Below, piece by piece: positions 47,026 to 54,677 of a DNA stretch of 64,000 bases. How positions within the stretch are numbered: the stretch's first letter is position 1; every line of letters starts with the position of its first letter. The notes beneath the pieces were generated by a model. That model was not told the origin of the DNA. It saw only the letters and a list, made by a program, of their open reading frames with translations, and did not search any database. This DNA is from Vreelandella neptunia. GTDB taxonomy: Bacteria; Pseudomonadota; Gammaproteobacteria; Pseudomonadales; Halomonadaceae. The stretch is from the NCBI RefSeq assembly GCF_034479615.1, contig NZ_CP140255.1, forward strand, positions 2,108,001 through 2,172,000, given 5' to 3'. A program made the translations under genes and the position numbers.

Positions 47026-47177
47026 AGTCAGAAACTCCAGGGGTTGTAACGGCGAAGTGTAGCCGCCTGGGAAAGCTTCTGACCAGCCCCTTGAGTATAA
47101 GGGGACGCTGAGAAGAGACAGTAAATTCAACGGTTACATGCAATAATAGCGCTGTATTGATGTAGAGACGGAGAGTC

Positions 47178-48884
47178 ATGGACGCAATTTATACGTTCTT
47201 TTTGGTAGGCGGTTCGCTAATGGCGCTCAGCATTCTGGCCAGCCGTCTATCGTCGATGATGGGTGTGCCGCTGCTGCTGATCTTCCTTGGGCTAGGCATG
47301 CTAGCCGGTGAAGAGGGCGTGTTGGGCGTTGAGTTTGATGACTACTCCATGGCCTTTGCCATCGGCCATCTAGCACTGGCCATGATTTTGTTAGACGGTG
47401 GCTTACGTACCCGCCTCAAAACCTTCCGGGTGGGTTTTAAACCCGCGCTTTCCCTCGCGACCTTCGGTGTCTTTATCACCAGCGCCATTGTTGGCGTTAT
47501 CGCGATGTGGATTTTTGACCTAACAATAGTGCAGGGCCTGCTGGTGGGCGCCATCGTAGGTTCAACCGATGCCGCCGCGGTTTTCTCCATGCTCAGCGGT
47601 CGCGGCGTTAATCTCAACGAGCGGGTAGGGGCGACGCTGGAGATTGAGTCGGGCACCAACGACCCGATGGCAATTTTCCTCACCCTGATGCTGGTTGAGC
47701 TGCTAGTGGGTGATATTGGCGGCCCCACTGAAACCCTGCTGTTTTTTATTTCCCAGTTTGGTATTGGTTTGATTGTCGGGCTGGGCGGCGGTTGGCTGAG
47801 TGCCAAGCTGCTGCGCTGGCTCGATTTAGCCCCGGGCCTTTACGCCATGTTAGCGCTGGCGCTGGGGTTCAGCGTGTTCGGTTTAACCAGCGTGCTTGGC
47901 GGTAGTGGCTTTTTGGCGATCTATCTTGCCGGCTTGATGATTGGTAATCAGCCCGGACGCCACCTTAACTTTATTCTGCCGGTGCACGACGGCTTGGCAT
48001 GGCTAAGTCAAATCGGCCTGTTCCTGGTGCTTGGCCTGCTGGTGACGCCCAGTGAGCTATGGGACGTGGCGCTGCCCGCGGGTTTAGTGGCCCTGGCGCT
48101 GATCTTTATTGCCCGCCCGCTGGCCGTGCTGATCACCATCAAGCCGTTCTTTAAATTCCGCTGGCGGGAAACCTTCTTTATTGCCTGGGTGGGTTTGAGA
48201 GGGGCGGTGCCTATCGTGCTGGCGATATTCCCGGTCATCGGTGGGGTCGAAAACGCCTCGCTCTACTTTAACGTGGCCTTCGCCGTGGTGTTGATGTCGC
48301 TGCTCATTCAGGGCGGCTCGCTGACGCTGATGGCCAAGTGGTTGAAGGTGGAAGTGCCGGTCGGCACCGTGCCTAACCGACGCGGCCCGCTGGGCATCCT
48401 GCCGGAAAACGACTTTGAGCTGTTTGTGTACGGGGTCGAGAACCAGGATTTAGAGGACGTGCCTATTCGGCTGCTGCGTTTTCCATCAGGTGCTTTGATT
48501 TCAGCACTGTTCCGCGACCACGCCATGCTGCACCCGAAGGGCAGCACGCGCTTGAAGCTGGGTGATGTGATTTGCGTGATCGGCCGCTCAGAGGACTTGT
48601 ACGCGCTTAACCGACTATTCAATGGCGATGCCAAGCTCAAGCAGGAGCGCGCCTTCTTCGGTACCTTTACCCTGGATGGCACCGCACAAATGCAGGATAT
48701 CGCCCAAGCCTATGGCCTAACGCTCAGCCCCGGTGAACAGGAGATGACACTGGCGGAGTTTATCGCCCTGCGCGTGGGTGGCCACCCGGTAATCGGGGAC
48801 GACGTCGATTGGCATGGCATTCACTGGGTGGTCAGCGATATGGAAGGCGGAAAGATTACCCGCGTCGGGTTACGTTTGTACTAA
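47178..48884 (+). CDS. cvrA: potassium/proton antiporter CvrA (NhaP2-type)
   Basis: 568 residues. A twelve- to thirteen-helix CPA1-type transporter domain (GLGMLAGEEGVLGVEFDDY, ILLDGGLRTRLKTF, GSTDAAAVFSML, ESGTNDPMAIFLTLMLVELL) followed by a cytoplasmic TrkA-C-like and CorC/HlyC-like regulatory tail from about 400. Size and order match E. coli CvrA/NhaP2, which exports K+ for protons and helps survival at low osmolarity, a sensible function for a halophile. Confidence 0.9.
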   Translation: MDAIYTFFLVGGSLMALSILASRLSSMMGVPLLLIFLGLGMLAGEEGVLGVEFDDYSMAFAIGHLALAMILLDGGLRTRLKTFRVGFKPALSLATFGVFITSAIVGVIAMWIFDLTIVQGLLVGAIVGSTDAAAVFSMLSGRGVNLNERVGATLEIESGTNDPMAIFLTLMLVELLVGDIGGPTETLLFFISQFGIGLIVGLGGGWLSAKLLRWLDLAPGLYAMLALALGFSVFGLTSVLGGSGFLAIYLAGLMIGNQPGRHLNFILPVHDGLAWLSQIGLFLVLGLLVTPSELWDVALPAGLVALALIFIARPLAVLITIKPFFKFRWRETFFIAWVGLRGAVPIVLAIFPVIGGVENASLYFNVAFAVVLMSLLIQGGSLTLMAKWLKVEVPVGTVPNRRGPLGILPENDFELFVYGVENQDLEDVPIRLLRFPSGALISALFRDHAMLHPKGSTRLKLGDVICVIGRSEDLYALNRLFNGDAKLKQERAFFGTFTLDGTAQMQDIAQAYGLTLSPGEQEMTLAEFIALRVGGHPVIGDDVDWHGIHWVVSDMEGGKITRVGLRLY

Positions 48885-48890
48885 AAGGCG

Positions 48891-48920
48891 TTGACTTCCA
48901 AGGGAAAGCTGTTATTATAC
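48891..48920 (+). promoter_or_regulatory. Sigma-70 promoter of the tRNA-Ser gene
   Basis: TTGACT at 48891-48896, then a 16-base spacer and TATTAT at 48913-48918 (or TTATAC at 48915-48920 with 18). It begins 6 bases after the cvrA stop and 43 bases before the tRNA. Confidence 0.75.
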
Positions 48921-48933
48921 GCACCCATAAGCC

Positions 48934-49024
48934 GGAGGGATGGCAGAGCGGTTGAATGCACCGGTCTTGAAAACCGGCATAGGTTAATAGCCTATCCAGG
49001 GTTCGAATCCCTGTCCCTCCGCCA
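48934..49024 (+). tRNA. tRNA-Ser (anticodon UGA)
   Basis: 91 bases including the encoded CCA. Acceptor arm GGAGGGA pairs with TCCCTCC (49014-49020). The anticodon loop CTTGAAA has TGA at 48968-48970 between CCGGT and ACCGG. A long variable arm (TAGGTTAATAGCCTA) is typical of class II tRNAs, and the T arm is CAGGGTTCGAATCCCTG. It is followed by discriminator G and CCA. It reads UCA and UCG codons. The accessory island begins immediately behind it. Confidence 0.97.
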
Positions 49025-49035
49025 CCTCGATACTG

Positions 49036-49065
49036 AAAAGCCCCTGATTCGTCAGGGGCTTTTTT
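49036..49065 (+). terminator. Terminator after tRNA-Ser
   Basis: Perfect 12-base stem AAAAGCCCCTGA/TCAGGGGCTTTT with loop TTCG and a T run, 12 bases behind the tRNA. Confidence 0.93.
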
Positions 49066-49107
49066 CGTTTATTGGCTCTGCGTTTCTTCCTATTAGCCCC
49101 TCTACTA

Positions 49108-49121
49108 AATGCACCGGTCTT
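49108..49121 (+). repeat. 14-base copy of the tRNA-Ser anticodon arm
   Basis: AATGCACCGGTCTT is identical to 48955-48968 inside tRNA-Ser, 153 bases apart. Identity stops at the anticodon loop on one side and at the D-arm end on the other. It looks like a footprint of a past integration event at the tRNA (an att core), although no integrase is left in the window. Confidence 0.45.
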
Positions 49122-49200
49122 CCACTGTGTCCAGAATGTGTTTGGAAATTCTGAAGCACATCTGCCCTCGGGTTGCTCATACCGCGATTTCCTAAACTCA

Positions 49201-49394
49201 TTAAATGAGGTCAGTTAGCGCTTCAGGATTTTGTTCGGCGACGTGTAACAGTGTCCGTGCAATGTCTGTAGGCACAGCAGCCTTGTTCCCAACCGCGAAG
49301 CATGCCAGGGATTACGTCCAGCTTAGCAAACTCACCTCGAGAGAGGCCCCGTACGATGGCGAATTTCAGCCGCCTTTTTCAATGGATTTTTCAT
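49201..49394 (-). pseudogene. Decayed NadS/HigA-like helix-turn-helix antitoxin gene
   Basis: Pieces of one XRE-type protein in shifted frames: after ATGAAAAATCC at 49394, the segment RGLSRGEFAKLDVIPGMLRG then WEQG, and after a frame change PTDIARTLLHVAEQNPEAL ending TDLI and TAA at 49201. The order LS-x-EFA..., L-x-x-WEQG, ARTLL-x-VAE-NPEAL is that of NadS/HigA antitoxins. At least two frameshifts break it and no toxin partner is visible. The rest of 49066-49200 shows nothing else recognisable. Confidence 0.65.
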
Positions 49395-49615
49395 GCCTAT
49401 GCGTATGAGTGGTGACAGCCGCTATTCCTTCAGATACTGTTATCTTAAGAATTGTGAGTGCTTGGATTTGGCTGGAAACGACCCAAAGCAGACATACCGG
49501 CAAAAGCGGCATGCTGGCTCAATCGGGTTAAGCAGCCGTCACTATAATCTATGTTATGCTGACTATTTATACTTAATTTTTTAATTTCAATGGGATAGGT
49601 CGTGAAAGAAAGGCG
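49395..49615. other. Non-coding stretch before the cassette array
   Basis: No credible gene is seen here. It becomes AT-rich towards the end and holds a -10-like TATAAT at 49543-49548 with no convincing -35, so it could supply weak transcription into the cassettes. Confidence 0.4.
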
Positions 49616-49685
49616 ATATAACCAGAATAAACGCGCCGTCGGGTTCATTCAGTCTATGTAGACGAACCTATAATCACTGTTAGGC
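49616..49685 (+). other. attC-like recombination site 1
   Basis: Starts with ATATAAC (RYYYAAC-like) and ends with GTTAGGC (GTTRRRY-like). The middle can fold: GGTTC / GAACC with an inner GTCTA-TG-TAGAC hairpin. 70 bases, immediately in front of the HEPN-like cassette gene. Less certain than the next sites because the outer arms pair only partly. Confidence 0.5.
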
Positions 49686-49690
49686 ATGCC

Positions 49691-50284
49691 ATGAAAATTG
49701 CAGACCACATCAAACAGTCCTTGGACGCTGCTGATCGAGGTGAGCTAGACCAAGCGCTTCTCTCTGCTTGTATTGCCGTTGATGGCACAGCCAAGAAGAT
49801 GTTTCCTGGTGAACCAAAGGTTGGTGAGCGGTTCCGCAGATTTATTAACGAGTACCTCGACATAGTTGAGCTAATGTTTGGTGGGTTGAACCTAGAAGAG
49901 ACCGTCTTTCCCTTCAAAAATTCGAAGGGGAACATCGGGATACGGTTTGCTGACGTCATTTACGAGAAGTTTCGTTGCAATCTCGCGCACGGCAACGAAC
50001 TGCCAGATGGTTATGGGGTTTCGGTGCAGATCGCCAAAGGCCATCAGCGGTTTATGATCAATATCCAGAATGAATCAATGACTCTTCCTCAGAGCGCAAT
50101 TTATGCGCTTGGATTGGTATGCGTCCTCGCTCCGGTGAACGCCGATCAGAAAATTGGCAGCAATCTTTATCATTACATGGACCCCATAAACAGCTATGTG
50201 ATCGATCGTTGGTGGGGGAAAGTTGACTGCGCGAGAAAGATCATGGATTTTGACTCGCCGGTTAGAGTGAAAATGAATTTCTGA
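49691..50284 (+). CDS. cassette protein with HEPN-like RX4H motif
   Basis: 197 residues, function not recognised with certainty. The N-terminal helices (KQSLDAADRGELDQALLSACIAVDG) and the motif R95-x4-H100 in FRCNLAHG fit HEPN-domain proteins, many of which are RNases of toxin-antitoxin or defence systems. The gene begins 5 bases after the GTTAGGC of attC-like site 1 and is followed by attC site 2, so it forms one integron cassette. No clear ribosome site precedes the ATG except AGG in the attC end. No obvious antidote gene is adjacent. Confidence 0.65.
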   Translation: MKIADHIKQSLDAADRGELDQALLSACIAVDGTAKKMFPGEPKVGERFRRFINEYLDIVELMFGGLNLEETVFPFKNSKGNIGIRFADVIYEKFRCNLAHGNELPDGYGVSVQIAKGHQRFMINIQNESMTLPQSAIYALGLVCVLAPVNADQKIGSNLYHYMDPINSYVIDRWWGKVDCARKIMDFDSPVRVKMNF

Positions 50285-50326
50285 AATATGGCTGACTCTT
50301 TAATGAAGGCTGCGAGAAATGGAGAT

Positions 50327-50404
50327 GCCTAACCAGTGGCACCAGTCGGAACGTTTTTCCGCTCCTTCGTCGCTCCAAAACGTCCGCTGTGCCAAGCGTT
50401 ATAT
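50327..50404 (+). other. attC recombination site 2
   Basis: From GCCTAAC (50327-50333) to GTTATAT (50398-50404), 78 bases. The arms are imperfect inverted repeats: TAACCAGTGGCAC and CGGAACGTTTT on the left pair with AAAACGTCCG and GTGCCAAGCGTTA on the right, with an extra unpaired base as in true attC sites. It closes the HEPN-like cassette. Confidence 0.8.
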
Positions 50405-50706
50405 TTTTGGAGGTTGAAAATTGGACATTAACCTCATAACGGCCCTTATCGGTATTTTGGCTGGTGCCATGGGGTATTGGTTTGCCACCTTTTCGGTACA
50501 ACCAATACTAAGATTTCGAGAGATTCGGGCACGGGTGCATTCTGAGTTCATCTTTTATGCTCAGGTTATAAATGCTGACAATCTGAATGACGAGATGAAA
50601 GAGTTGCATAGTGAGCGCATCAGGTCTAATCGCAAGTCTTCAGCTGAACTTTCCGCAGCCTACATAGAGCTTCCTGGTTGGTACAGACTGAATCGCCCCG
50701 AGTATT

Positions 50707-51534
50707 CTAGACACCCGTTAGGCTCTTAAAGTAACGCCTTTCATACTCAACCGGTGATAAGTTATCACTTGTCCCGTGTCGGCGCTTTGGGTTATAGAAC
50801 ATTTCAATGTAATTGAACACGTCACGTCTAGCCGCTTCGCGTGTCGAATAAATCTGTCGCTTGATTCGCTCTCGCTTGAGGAGTTGAAAGAAGCTTTCAG
50901 CAACGGCGTTGTCATGACAGTTACCACGTCGACTCATGCTGCCCACCAACTGATTAGCTTTCAGAAAGCTTTGCCAGTCTCCACTGCTGAACTGGCTTCC
51001 TTGATCCGAATGCACCATCACCGATCCTTGCGGCTTGCGTCGCCAGACTGCCGATAACAAAGCATCCAGCACTAATTCCGAGGTCATACGAGACTTCATC
51101 GACCAGCCAACCACTTGACGAGAAAACAGGTCGATAACCACCGCTAAGTAAAGCCAGCCTTCGTATGTTCGGATGTACGTGATATCCGTCACCCAAGCAA
51201 CATTTGGCGCTGTTACTTCAAACTGACGGTCTAAATGGTTAGGTGATACAACAGCCGGTTTTCCACCGCCATAGCAGCCAGGGCGTCGTCGGTAGCCCGT
51301 CTGGGAGCGTAAACCTTCCCTACGCATCAGGCGGGCCACTCGGTGCTTACCGCAGGCTTCGCCAGCCTCACGCAAATCCTGGTAGACCTTGCGATAACCA
51401 TATACACCGCCGCTTTCAAGCCACGCATGCTTGACCAATCCCAAGAGACGCTGATCATCCCGGTCTCGATTAGACAGTACTTTTTTGCACCATGCGTAGT
51501 AGCCGCTAGGATGCACGGCCATCATGCGGCACAA
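50707..51534 (-). CDS. IS3-family transposase OrfB (DDE)
   Basis: 275 residues as an open frame from 51534. The rve/DDE integrase core has the acidic residues in WVTDITYI, VMVHSDQGSQFSS and NAVAESFFQLLKRE. Ahead of it is an HTH-like region YGYRKVYQDLREAGEACGKHRV. The frame continues upstream to the slippery site, so the active product is probably the OrfAB fusion made by -1 frameshifting. Intact. Confidence 0.9.
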   Translation of the reverse strand: MCRMMAVHPSGYYAWCKKVLSNRDRDDQRLLGLVKHAWLESGGVYGYRKVYQDLREAGEACGKHRVARLMRREGLRSQTGYRRRPGCYGGGKPAVVSPNHLDRQFEVTAPNVAWVTDITYIRTYEGWLYLAVVIDLFSRQVVGWSMKSRMTSELVLDALLSAVWRRKPQGSVMVHSDQGSQFSSGDWQSFLKANQLVGSMSRRGNCHDNAVAESFFQLLKRERIKRQIYSTREAARRDVFNYIEMFYNPKRRHGTSDNLSPVEYERRYFKSLTGV

Positions 51535-51581
51535 ACGCCGTATCGGATATTGGCTCGCATGGTTTTGAATAAACGCGTACC

Positions 51582-51860
51582 TCAGTCGGACTCCCTGGCG
51601 AAGTACGCGGTGGCCTTTTTTAATATATCTCGCTCTTCTGACACGCGCTTTAGTTCAGCCTTCAAACGACGGTTTTCAGCGTGGAGATCATCATCTTCTT
51701 GTCGTTGTTCTACCGGCTTATCGTAGCGCTTGATCCAGTGGTACAAGCTGTGGCCTGACACGCCTAACCGCTCAGCGACTTCGGCAACGCGATGGCCGCG
51801 CTCTACCACCTGTTTAACGGCTTCGATTTTGAATTCTTCAGTGTAACGGGGACGGTTCAT
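51582..51860 (-). CDS. IS3-family transposase OrfA
   Basis: 92 residues: helix-turn-helix (EEFKIEAVKQVVERGHRVAE... LGVSGHSLYHWIKRY) and a C-terminal leucine zipper (LHAENRRLKAELKRVSEERDI). The frameshift heptamer AAAAAAG lies at 51615-51621 near its end and leads into the OrfB frame. Confidence 0.9.
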   Translation of the reverse strand: MNRPRYTEEFKIEAVKQVVERGHRVAEVAERLGVSGHSLYHWIKRYDKPVEQRQEDDDLHAENRRLKAELKRVSEERDILKKATAYFARESD

Positions 51861-52059
51861 GGATCCTCCTAGATGCCTTTAGTATAAGGCCTAGAGGTGT
51901 CTACGAAACCCGGGGCGATTCAGACGCTATCTCAGATGGAGAGGGTGCAGACCTGAAGAGGCCGTGAGAAATCTAATCGGATACTCGAATACCTATGACT
52001 ATAATGATGCTCATAGCCTTGAAGACAAAATCAAAAAGGCTCTGAATCTACCGAGAGAA

Positions 52060-52142
52060 ATATAACCAGGCCAGGCACGGCGACGGCTTTTTCGTTGCGG
52101 CTTCGCCTCTACTACAAAGGCGCGCATGCTGCGGTCGCTATA
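52060..52142 (+). other. attC recombination site 3, degenerate core
   Basis: Begins ATATAAC and contains the CAGGCACGGCGA and GCGCGCATGCTGC blocks shared with site 4, but ends GCTATAC where GTTRRRY is expected. The T-to-C change at the invariant GTT should disable strand exchange. Contains the stop codon of the split cassette gene. Confidence 0.7.
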
Positions 52143-52160
52143 CACACTAGAGAGTTTTCA

Positions 52161-52646
52161 ATGCAAGGTGCTGAAGTCGCAGAGGCAGTTAGAAAGAAGC
52201 GTTTCCTTATCAATGCGCTTCTCTTTTCGGCGAGCCTCCCGTCGGGCGGGGGCTCCGATCCTGCGTTGAAGCATGCAGTTACAGGTCACTTTCTGCAGGC
52301 GGTGGTTCTAGAGCTTCTGGTTAAAATTTTCTACGAGTTAGATACAAATAAAGGAGCGCCATTCACCCACAATCTTCCTAGGATTTATCGAGATCTGAAG
52401 AGCGCTACTCAACAGCATATTGAGGCAAAATATGACGAAGCACGCGAGAGAAAGCGTAAGCTATTCGTCCAGATTCCCGATGTTACATTTCACCCGTTCA
52501 GTGATGTACTGCGGAACAATGAGAAAACAGTGAAGAATTTTAAGTATGACGGGATGGGCGTGGATAGTAACTCAGCTTTCGACTCGACATTTTTTCAAGA
52601 GATATTTTCATACATTGATCAGCGTGTGGATCAGTTGAGCGTATAA
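52161..52646 (+). CDS. cassette protein of unknown function, possibly HEPN-like
   Basis: 161 residues from the ATG at 52161, the first start after the attC site; the frame stays open upstream but that part is attC sequence. All-helical appearance: GHFLQAVVLELLVKIFYELD followed by FTHNLPRIYRDLK, a pattern seen in HEPN-type or nucleotidyltransferase-partner proteins, though no RX4-6H motif is seen. The TAA lies inside attC site 4, typical of cassettes. Confidence 0.6.
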   Translation: MQGAEVAEAVRKKRFLINALLFSASLPSGGGSDPALKHAVTGHFLQAVVLELLVKIFYELDTNKGAPFTHNLPRIYRDLKSATQQHIEAKYDEARERKRKLFVQIPDVTFHPFSDVLRNNEKTVKNFKYDGMGVDSNSAFDSTFFQEIFSYIDQRVDQLSV

Positions 52647-52724
52647 CAAGTGCAGGCACGGCGATGCCCTTTACATTGCGCCTTCGGCTCCATTTCAAGG
52701 GCGCGCATGCTGCAAGCGTTATAT
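52641..52724 (+). other. attC recombination site 4
   Basis: 84 bases from GTATAAC to GTTATAT (52718-52724). Pairing blocks are AGGCACGGCGATGCCCTT on the left and AAGGGCGCGCATGCTGC on the right around TTGCGCCTTCGGC. This is the best-formed site and is about the size of typical chromosomal-integron sites. Confidence 0.85.
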
Positions 52725-52741
52725 TTCGAGGGAAGCATAGT

Positions 52742-53419
52742 GTGTCAGTAGAAAAATACGCCGAAAAAATAGCGAGAGCCGACTCAATAGCGTTTGTCAG
52801 GCGCGTCATGTGGAAGTCGCTTGATGAAAGAATACGACAGGTCTTTGATGAGCACTCGGAATATAAGTCAGCGCTGAATCAATTTGGTGGCCTTTTCATC
52901 AGGAGGGCATGTGATGATGAGTCAATTCGGTCATCTGGTTTATTAGCGTCTCAGCATATAAATTCGACCCATATTTTTACGGGCCATCGACTTCTTGGGG
53001 TTTCACTGGTTGATCAAGAAAAGAACAGTCTAAAAATTGCCTCTGAAACCAATGCCCAGCTATGGTATTCCCAAGGCCCTTCTGGTCAGGTTCTGGTTTT
53101 CGTCGCACCTTACAGATCAAATGCTGGAGAAATAGAAGAAAAAGAAATCATAATAGGAAAGTATAAAGAGCCGGCATCCGTATCGGTTGCCAATGTGAAG
53201 CGCCATTTTAGAGTGTTCTTTAAGTATTGTTCCTGCACAAGCCAGCATTCGGCCAATAGCTTGCTACATTTCTTGTACCGGAAAAGACTGATGATGAGCG
53301 ACTTTAGGTATCGAAGTGATTTCAGAGCCAAAGCTTTAAACGTGGTGGAGAGGGTCGCAATATTGATAGTAGGTGGGGCGGCAGTTTGGGCATCCCTATA
53401 TGCGGGTGGAAAAATATAA
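52742..53419 (+). CDS. cassette protein with C-terminal membrane helix, unknown function
   Basis: 225 residues from GTG 52742, preceded by GAGGG and placed just after the attC end; the upstream open part is attC sequence. A soluble domain of about 190 residues (THIFTGHRLLGVSLVD, AQLWYSQGPSGQVLVFVAPY) is followed by one membrane helix at the C-terminus (VAILIVGGAAVWASLYAGG). No known family recognised. The TAA is again inside the following attC. Confidence 0.6.
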   Translation: MSVEKYAEKIARADSIAFVRRVMWKSLDERIRQVFDEHSEYKSALNQFGGLFIRRACDDESIRSSGLLASQHINSTHIFTGHRLLGVSLVDQEKNSLKIASETNAQLWYSQGPSGQVLVFVAPYRSNAGEIEEKEIIIGKYKEPASVSVANVKRHFRVFFKYCSCTSQHSANSLLHFLYRKRLMMSDFRYRSDFRAKALNVVERVAILIVGGAAVWASLYAGGKI

Positions 53420-53496
53420 CAAGGCTAGCCACGGCGAAGTGGACTTCCCCCAGTTCAGTGGACACGCATCGATAACTCCGCAGGAGGAGAAATACG

Positions 53497-53868
53497 ATGC
53501 CGGAGATGATCACGGGGAAGAAAACTCAGCAGTACAGCACTGAGTTCAAGGTCAAAGCGGTGGAGTGGAGTCACCAGGCCCACCGGAGTGTGAAAAGCGT
53601 CGCCGAAGCGCTGGATATTCACCCTTTCATGCTGTCACGCTGGCGTAAGGAATACCGAGAGGGAAAGTTCGCCATGAAACGGGTAAAGAAAGCGCCAGCA
53701 GACGCCAAGAAGAAGATCCAGGAACAGGATGAGGTTGCCCGCCTGAAACGCCGGATATCGGAGCTTCAGGAGGAAAACGACATTCTAAAAAAGTTTCAAC
53801 GTTTTCAGGCCGAGGAACGACGGAAGCGTTCCGGTTCATCTGGAAACACCGACGAGACTACAGTGTAA
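53497..53868 (+). CDS. IS3-family transposase OrfA (element B)
   Basis: 123 residues: N-terminal HTH (YSTEFKVKAVEWSHQAHRSV then SVAEALDIHPFMLSRWRKEY) and a zipper ending EENDILKK. The slippery AAAAAAG is at 53787-53793; residues after it (FQRFQAEERRKRS...) are probably made only without frameshifting. A ribosome site AGGAGG precedes the ATG. Confidence 0.88.
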   Translation: MPEMITGKKTQQYSTEFKVKAVEWSHQAHRSVKSVAEALDIHPFMLSRWRKEYREGKFAMKRVKKAPADAKKKIQEQDEVARLKRRISELQEENDILKKFQRFQAEERRKRSGSSGNTDETTV

Positions 53869-53891
53869 AAGCGCTGTGCAGACATCTGAAG

Positions 53892-54677
53892 GTGTCGCGG
53901 TCTGGATACTATGCCTGGGCCAACCGGGAGCCCAGCAAGAGAGCCACTGACAAGGCAGACTTGTTGTTGAAGATCAGGAAGATCTACGACAACAGTAAAG
54001 GCCGTTATGGTAGTCCTCGCGTTTACCAGACGCTGCGCCGAGAAGGCCTGGTGGTCGGAGAGAATCGGGTCGCGAAAATTATGCGGGAGTGGGGCATGAA
54101 GGCCCGCTCTGATCGTGTGTACCGCCGATTGAGGAAGCTCAGGAATGATCTGAAAACCCTGCCAAATTATCGACTTGAGGCAGCGAGGCCGACTACGGAA
54201 AACCAGCAGTGGAGCAGTGACGTCACGTATATCAAGCTTGGCAAGAAGTACGTGTTCCTGGCGGTAGTGTTGGATCTGTACTCACGCCGCATCATCAGTT
54301 GGCGCTTGGGGGCGAGTCTGAGCGCAAACTTTGCCAGAGCAACGTTGCGGGAGGCCTTCACAAGCCGTAAGCCGGATTCTGGCCTGTTGTTCCATACGGA
54401 TCGCGGCATCGAATACCGAGCTCATAAGACACAAGCGCTGCTGAAGCAGTACCAAGTAAAACACAGCATGAACCGACCTGGTCAGTGTACCGACAATGCC
54501 GAGGTTGAATCGTTCTTCAAGACCCTCAAGGGCGAATTGCTGCACGCCACCAGCTTCGTGACGATGCGCCAATTACGGAAACATATAAAAGCCTATATTG
54601 AGGGCTTTTATAATACCCAACGGCTGCACAGTGGCCTTGGTTACCGGACTCCGCTAGAGTTCGAAGGAATCAACTGA
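53892..54677 (+). CDS. IS3-family transposase OrfB (element B)
   Basis: 261 residues from GTG 53892, with the frame open upstream to the slippery site for an OrfAB fusion. DDE core in SSDVTYIKLGKKYVFLAV, LFHTDRGIEYRAH and DNAEVESFFKTLKGE, ending LHSGLGYRTPLEFE. Apparently intact. Confidence 0.9.
   Translation: MSRSGYYAWANREPSKRATDKADLLLKIRKIYDNSKGRYGSPRVYQTLRREGLVVGENRVAKIMREWGMKARSDRVYRRLRKLRNDLKTLPNYRLEAARPTTENQQWSSDVTYIKLGKKYVFLAVVLDLYSRRIISWRLGASLSANFARATLREAFTSRKPDSGLLFHTDRGIEYRAHKTQALLKQYQVKHSMNRPGQCTDNAEVESFFKTLKGELLHATSFVTMRQLRKHIKAYIEGFYNTQRLHSGLGYRTPLEFEGIN

Larger units (their letters stand above)
50689..51922 (-). mobile_element. IS3-family insertion sequence A
   Basis: 1234 bases with TG...CA ends and inverted repeats TGAATCGCCCCG at both tips, extended imperfectly for about 35 bases. 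It is flanked by the 3-base duplication GAC (50686-50688 and 51923-51925), so it inserted by ordinary transposition. It carries orfA and orfB on the minus strand. Confidence 0.9.
50421..52065 (+). pseudogene. cassette gene split by an IS3-family insertion
   Basis: Starts at TTG 50421 with GGAGG 7 bases upstream and is interrupted at 50688/50689. Removing the insertion and one GAC copy joins codon AGA (50685-50687) and base 50688 to 51926, restoring a frame to TAA at 52063-52065, inside the next attC. The restored protein has about 135 residues: an N-terminal membrane helix (LITALIGILAGAMGYWF), a soluble middle and the tail RPEEAVRNLIGYSNTY...LEDKIKKALNL. Function unknown. Confidence 0.75.

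Noticed and set aside
48891..49154. An 87-codon open frame on the plus strand across the tRNA-Ser gene
   Set aside because: It contains the whole tRNA and its promoter and terminator; the frame is open by chance.
49395..49615. Integron integrase gene or attI site in front of the cassettes
   Set aside because: No tyrosine-recombinase motifs are found in any frame here or elsewhere in the window, so attI cannot be claimed.
52095..52160. Upstream extension of the cassette gene from a TTG inside the attC
   Set aside because: The extra codons are attC sequence shared with other sites; ATG 52161 follows the attC end directly.
52664..52741. Upstream ATG for the 225-residue cassette protein
   Set aside because: It lies inside attC site 4; the GTG at 52742 has a GAGGG ribosome site and begins after the crossover point.
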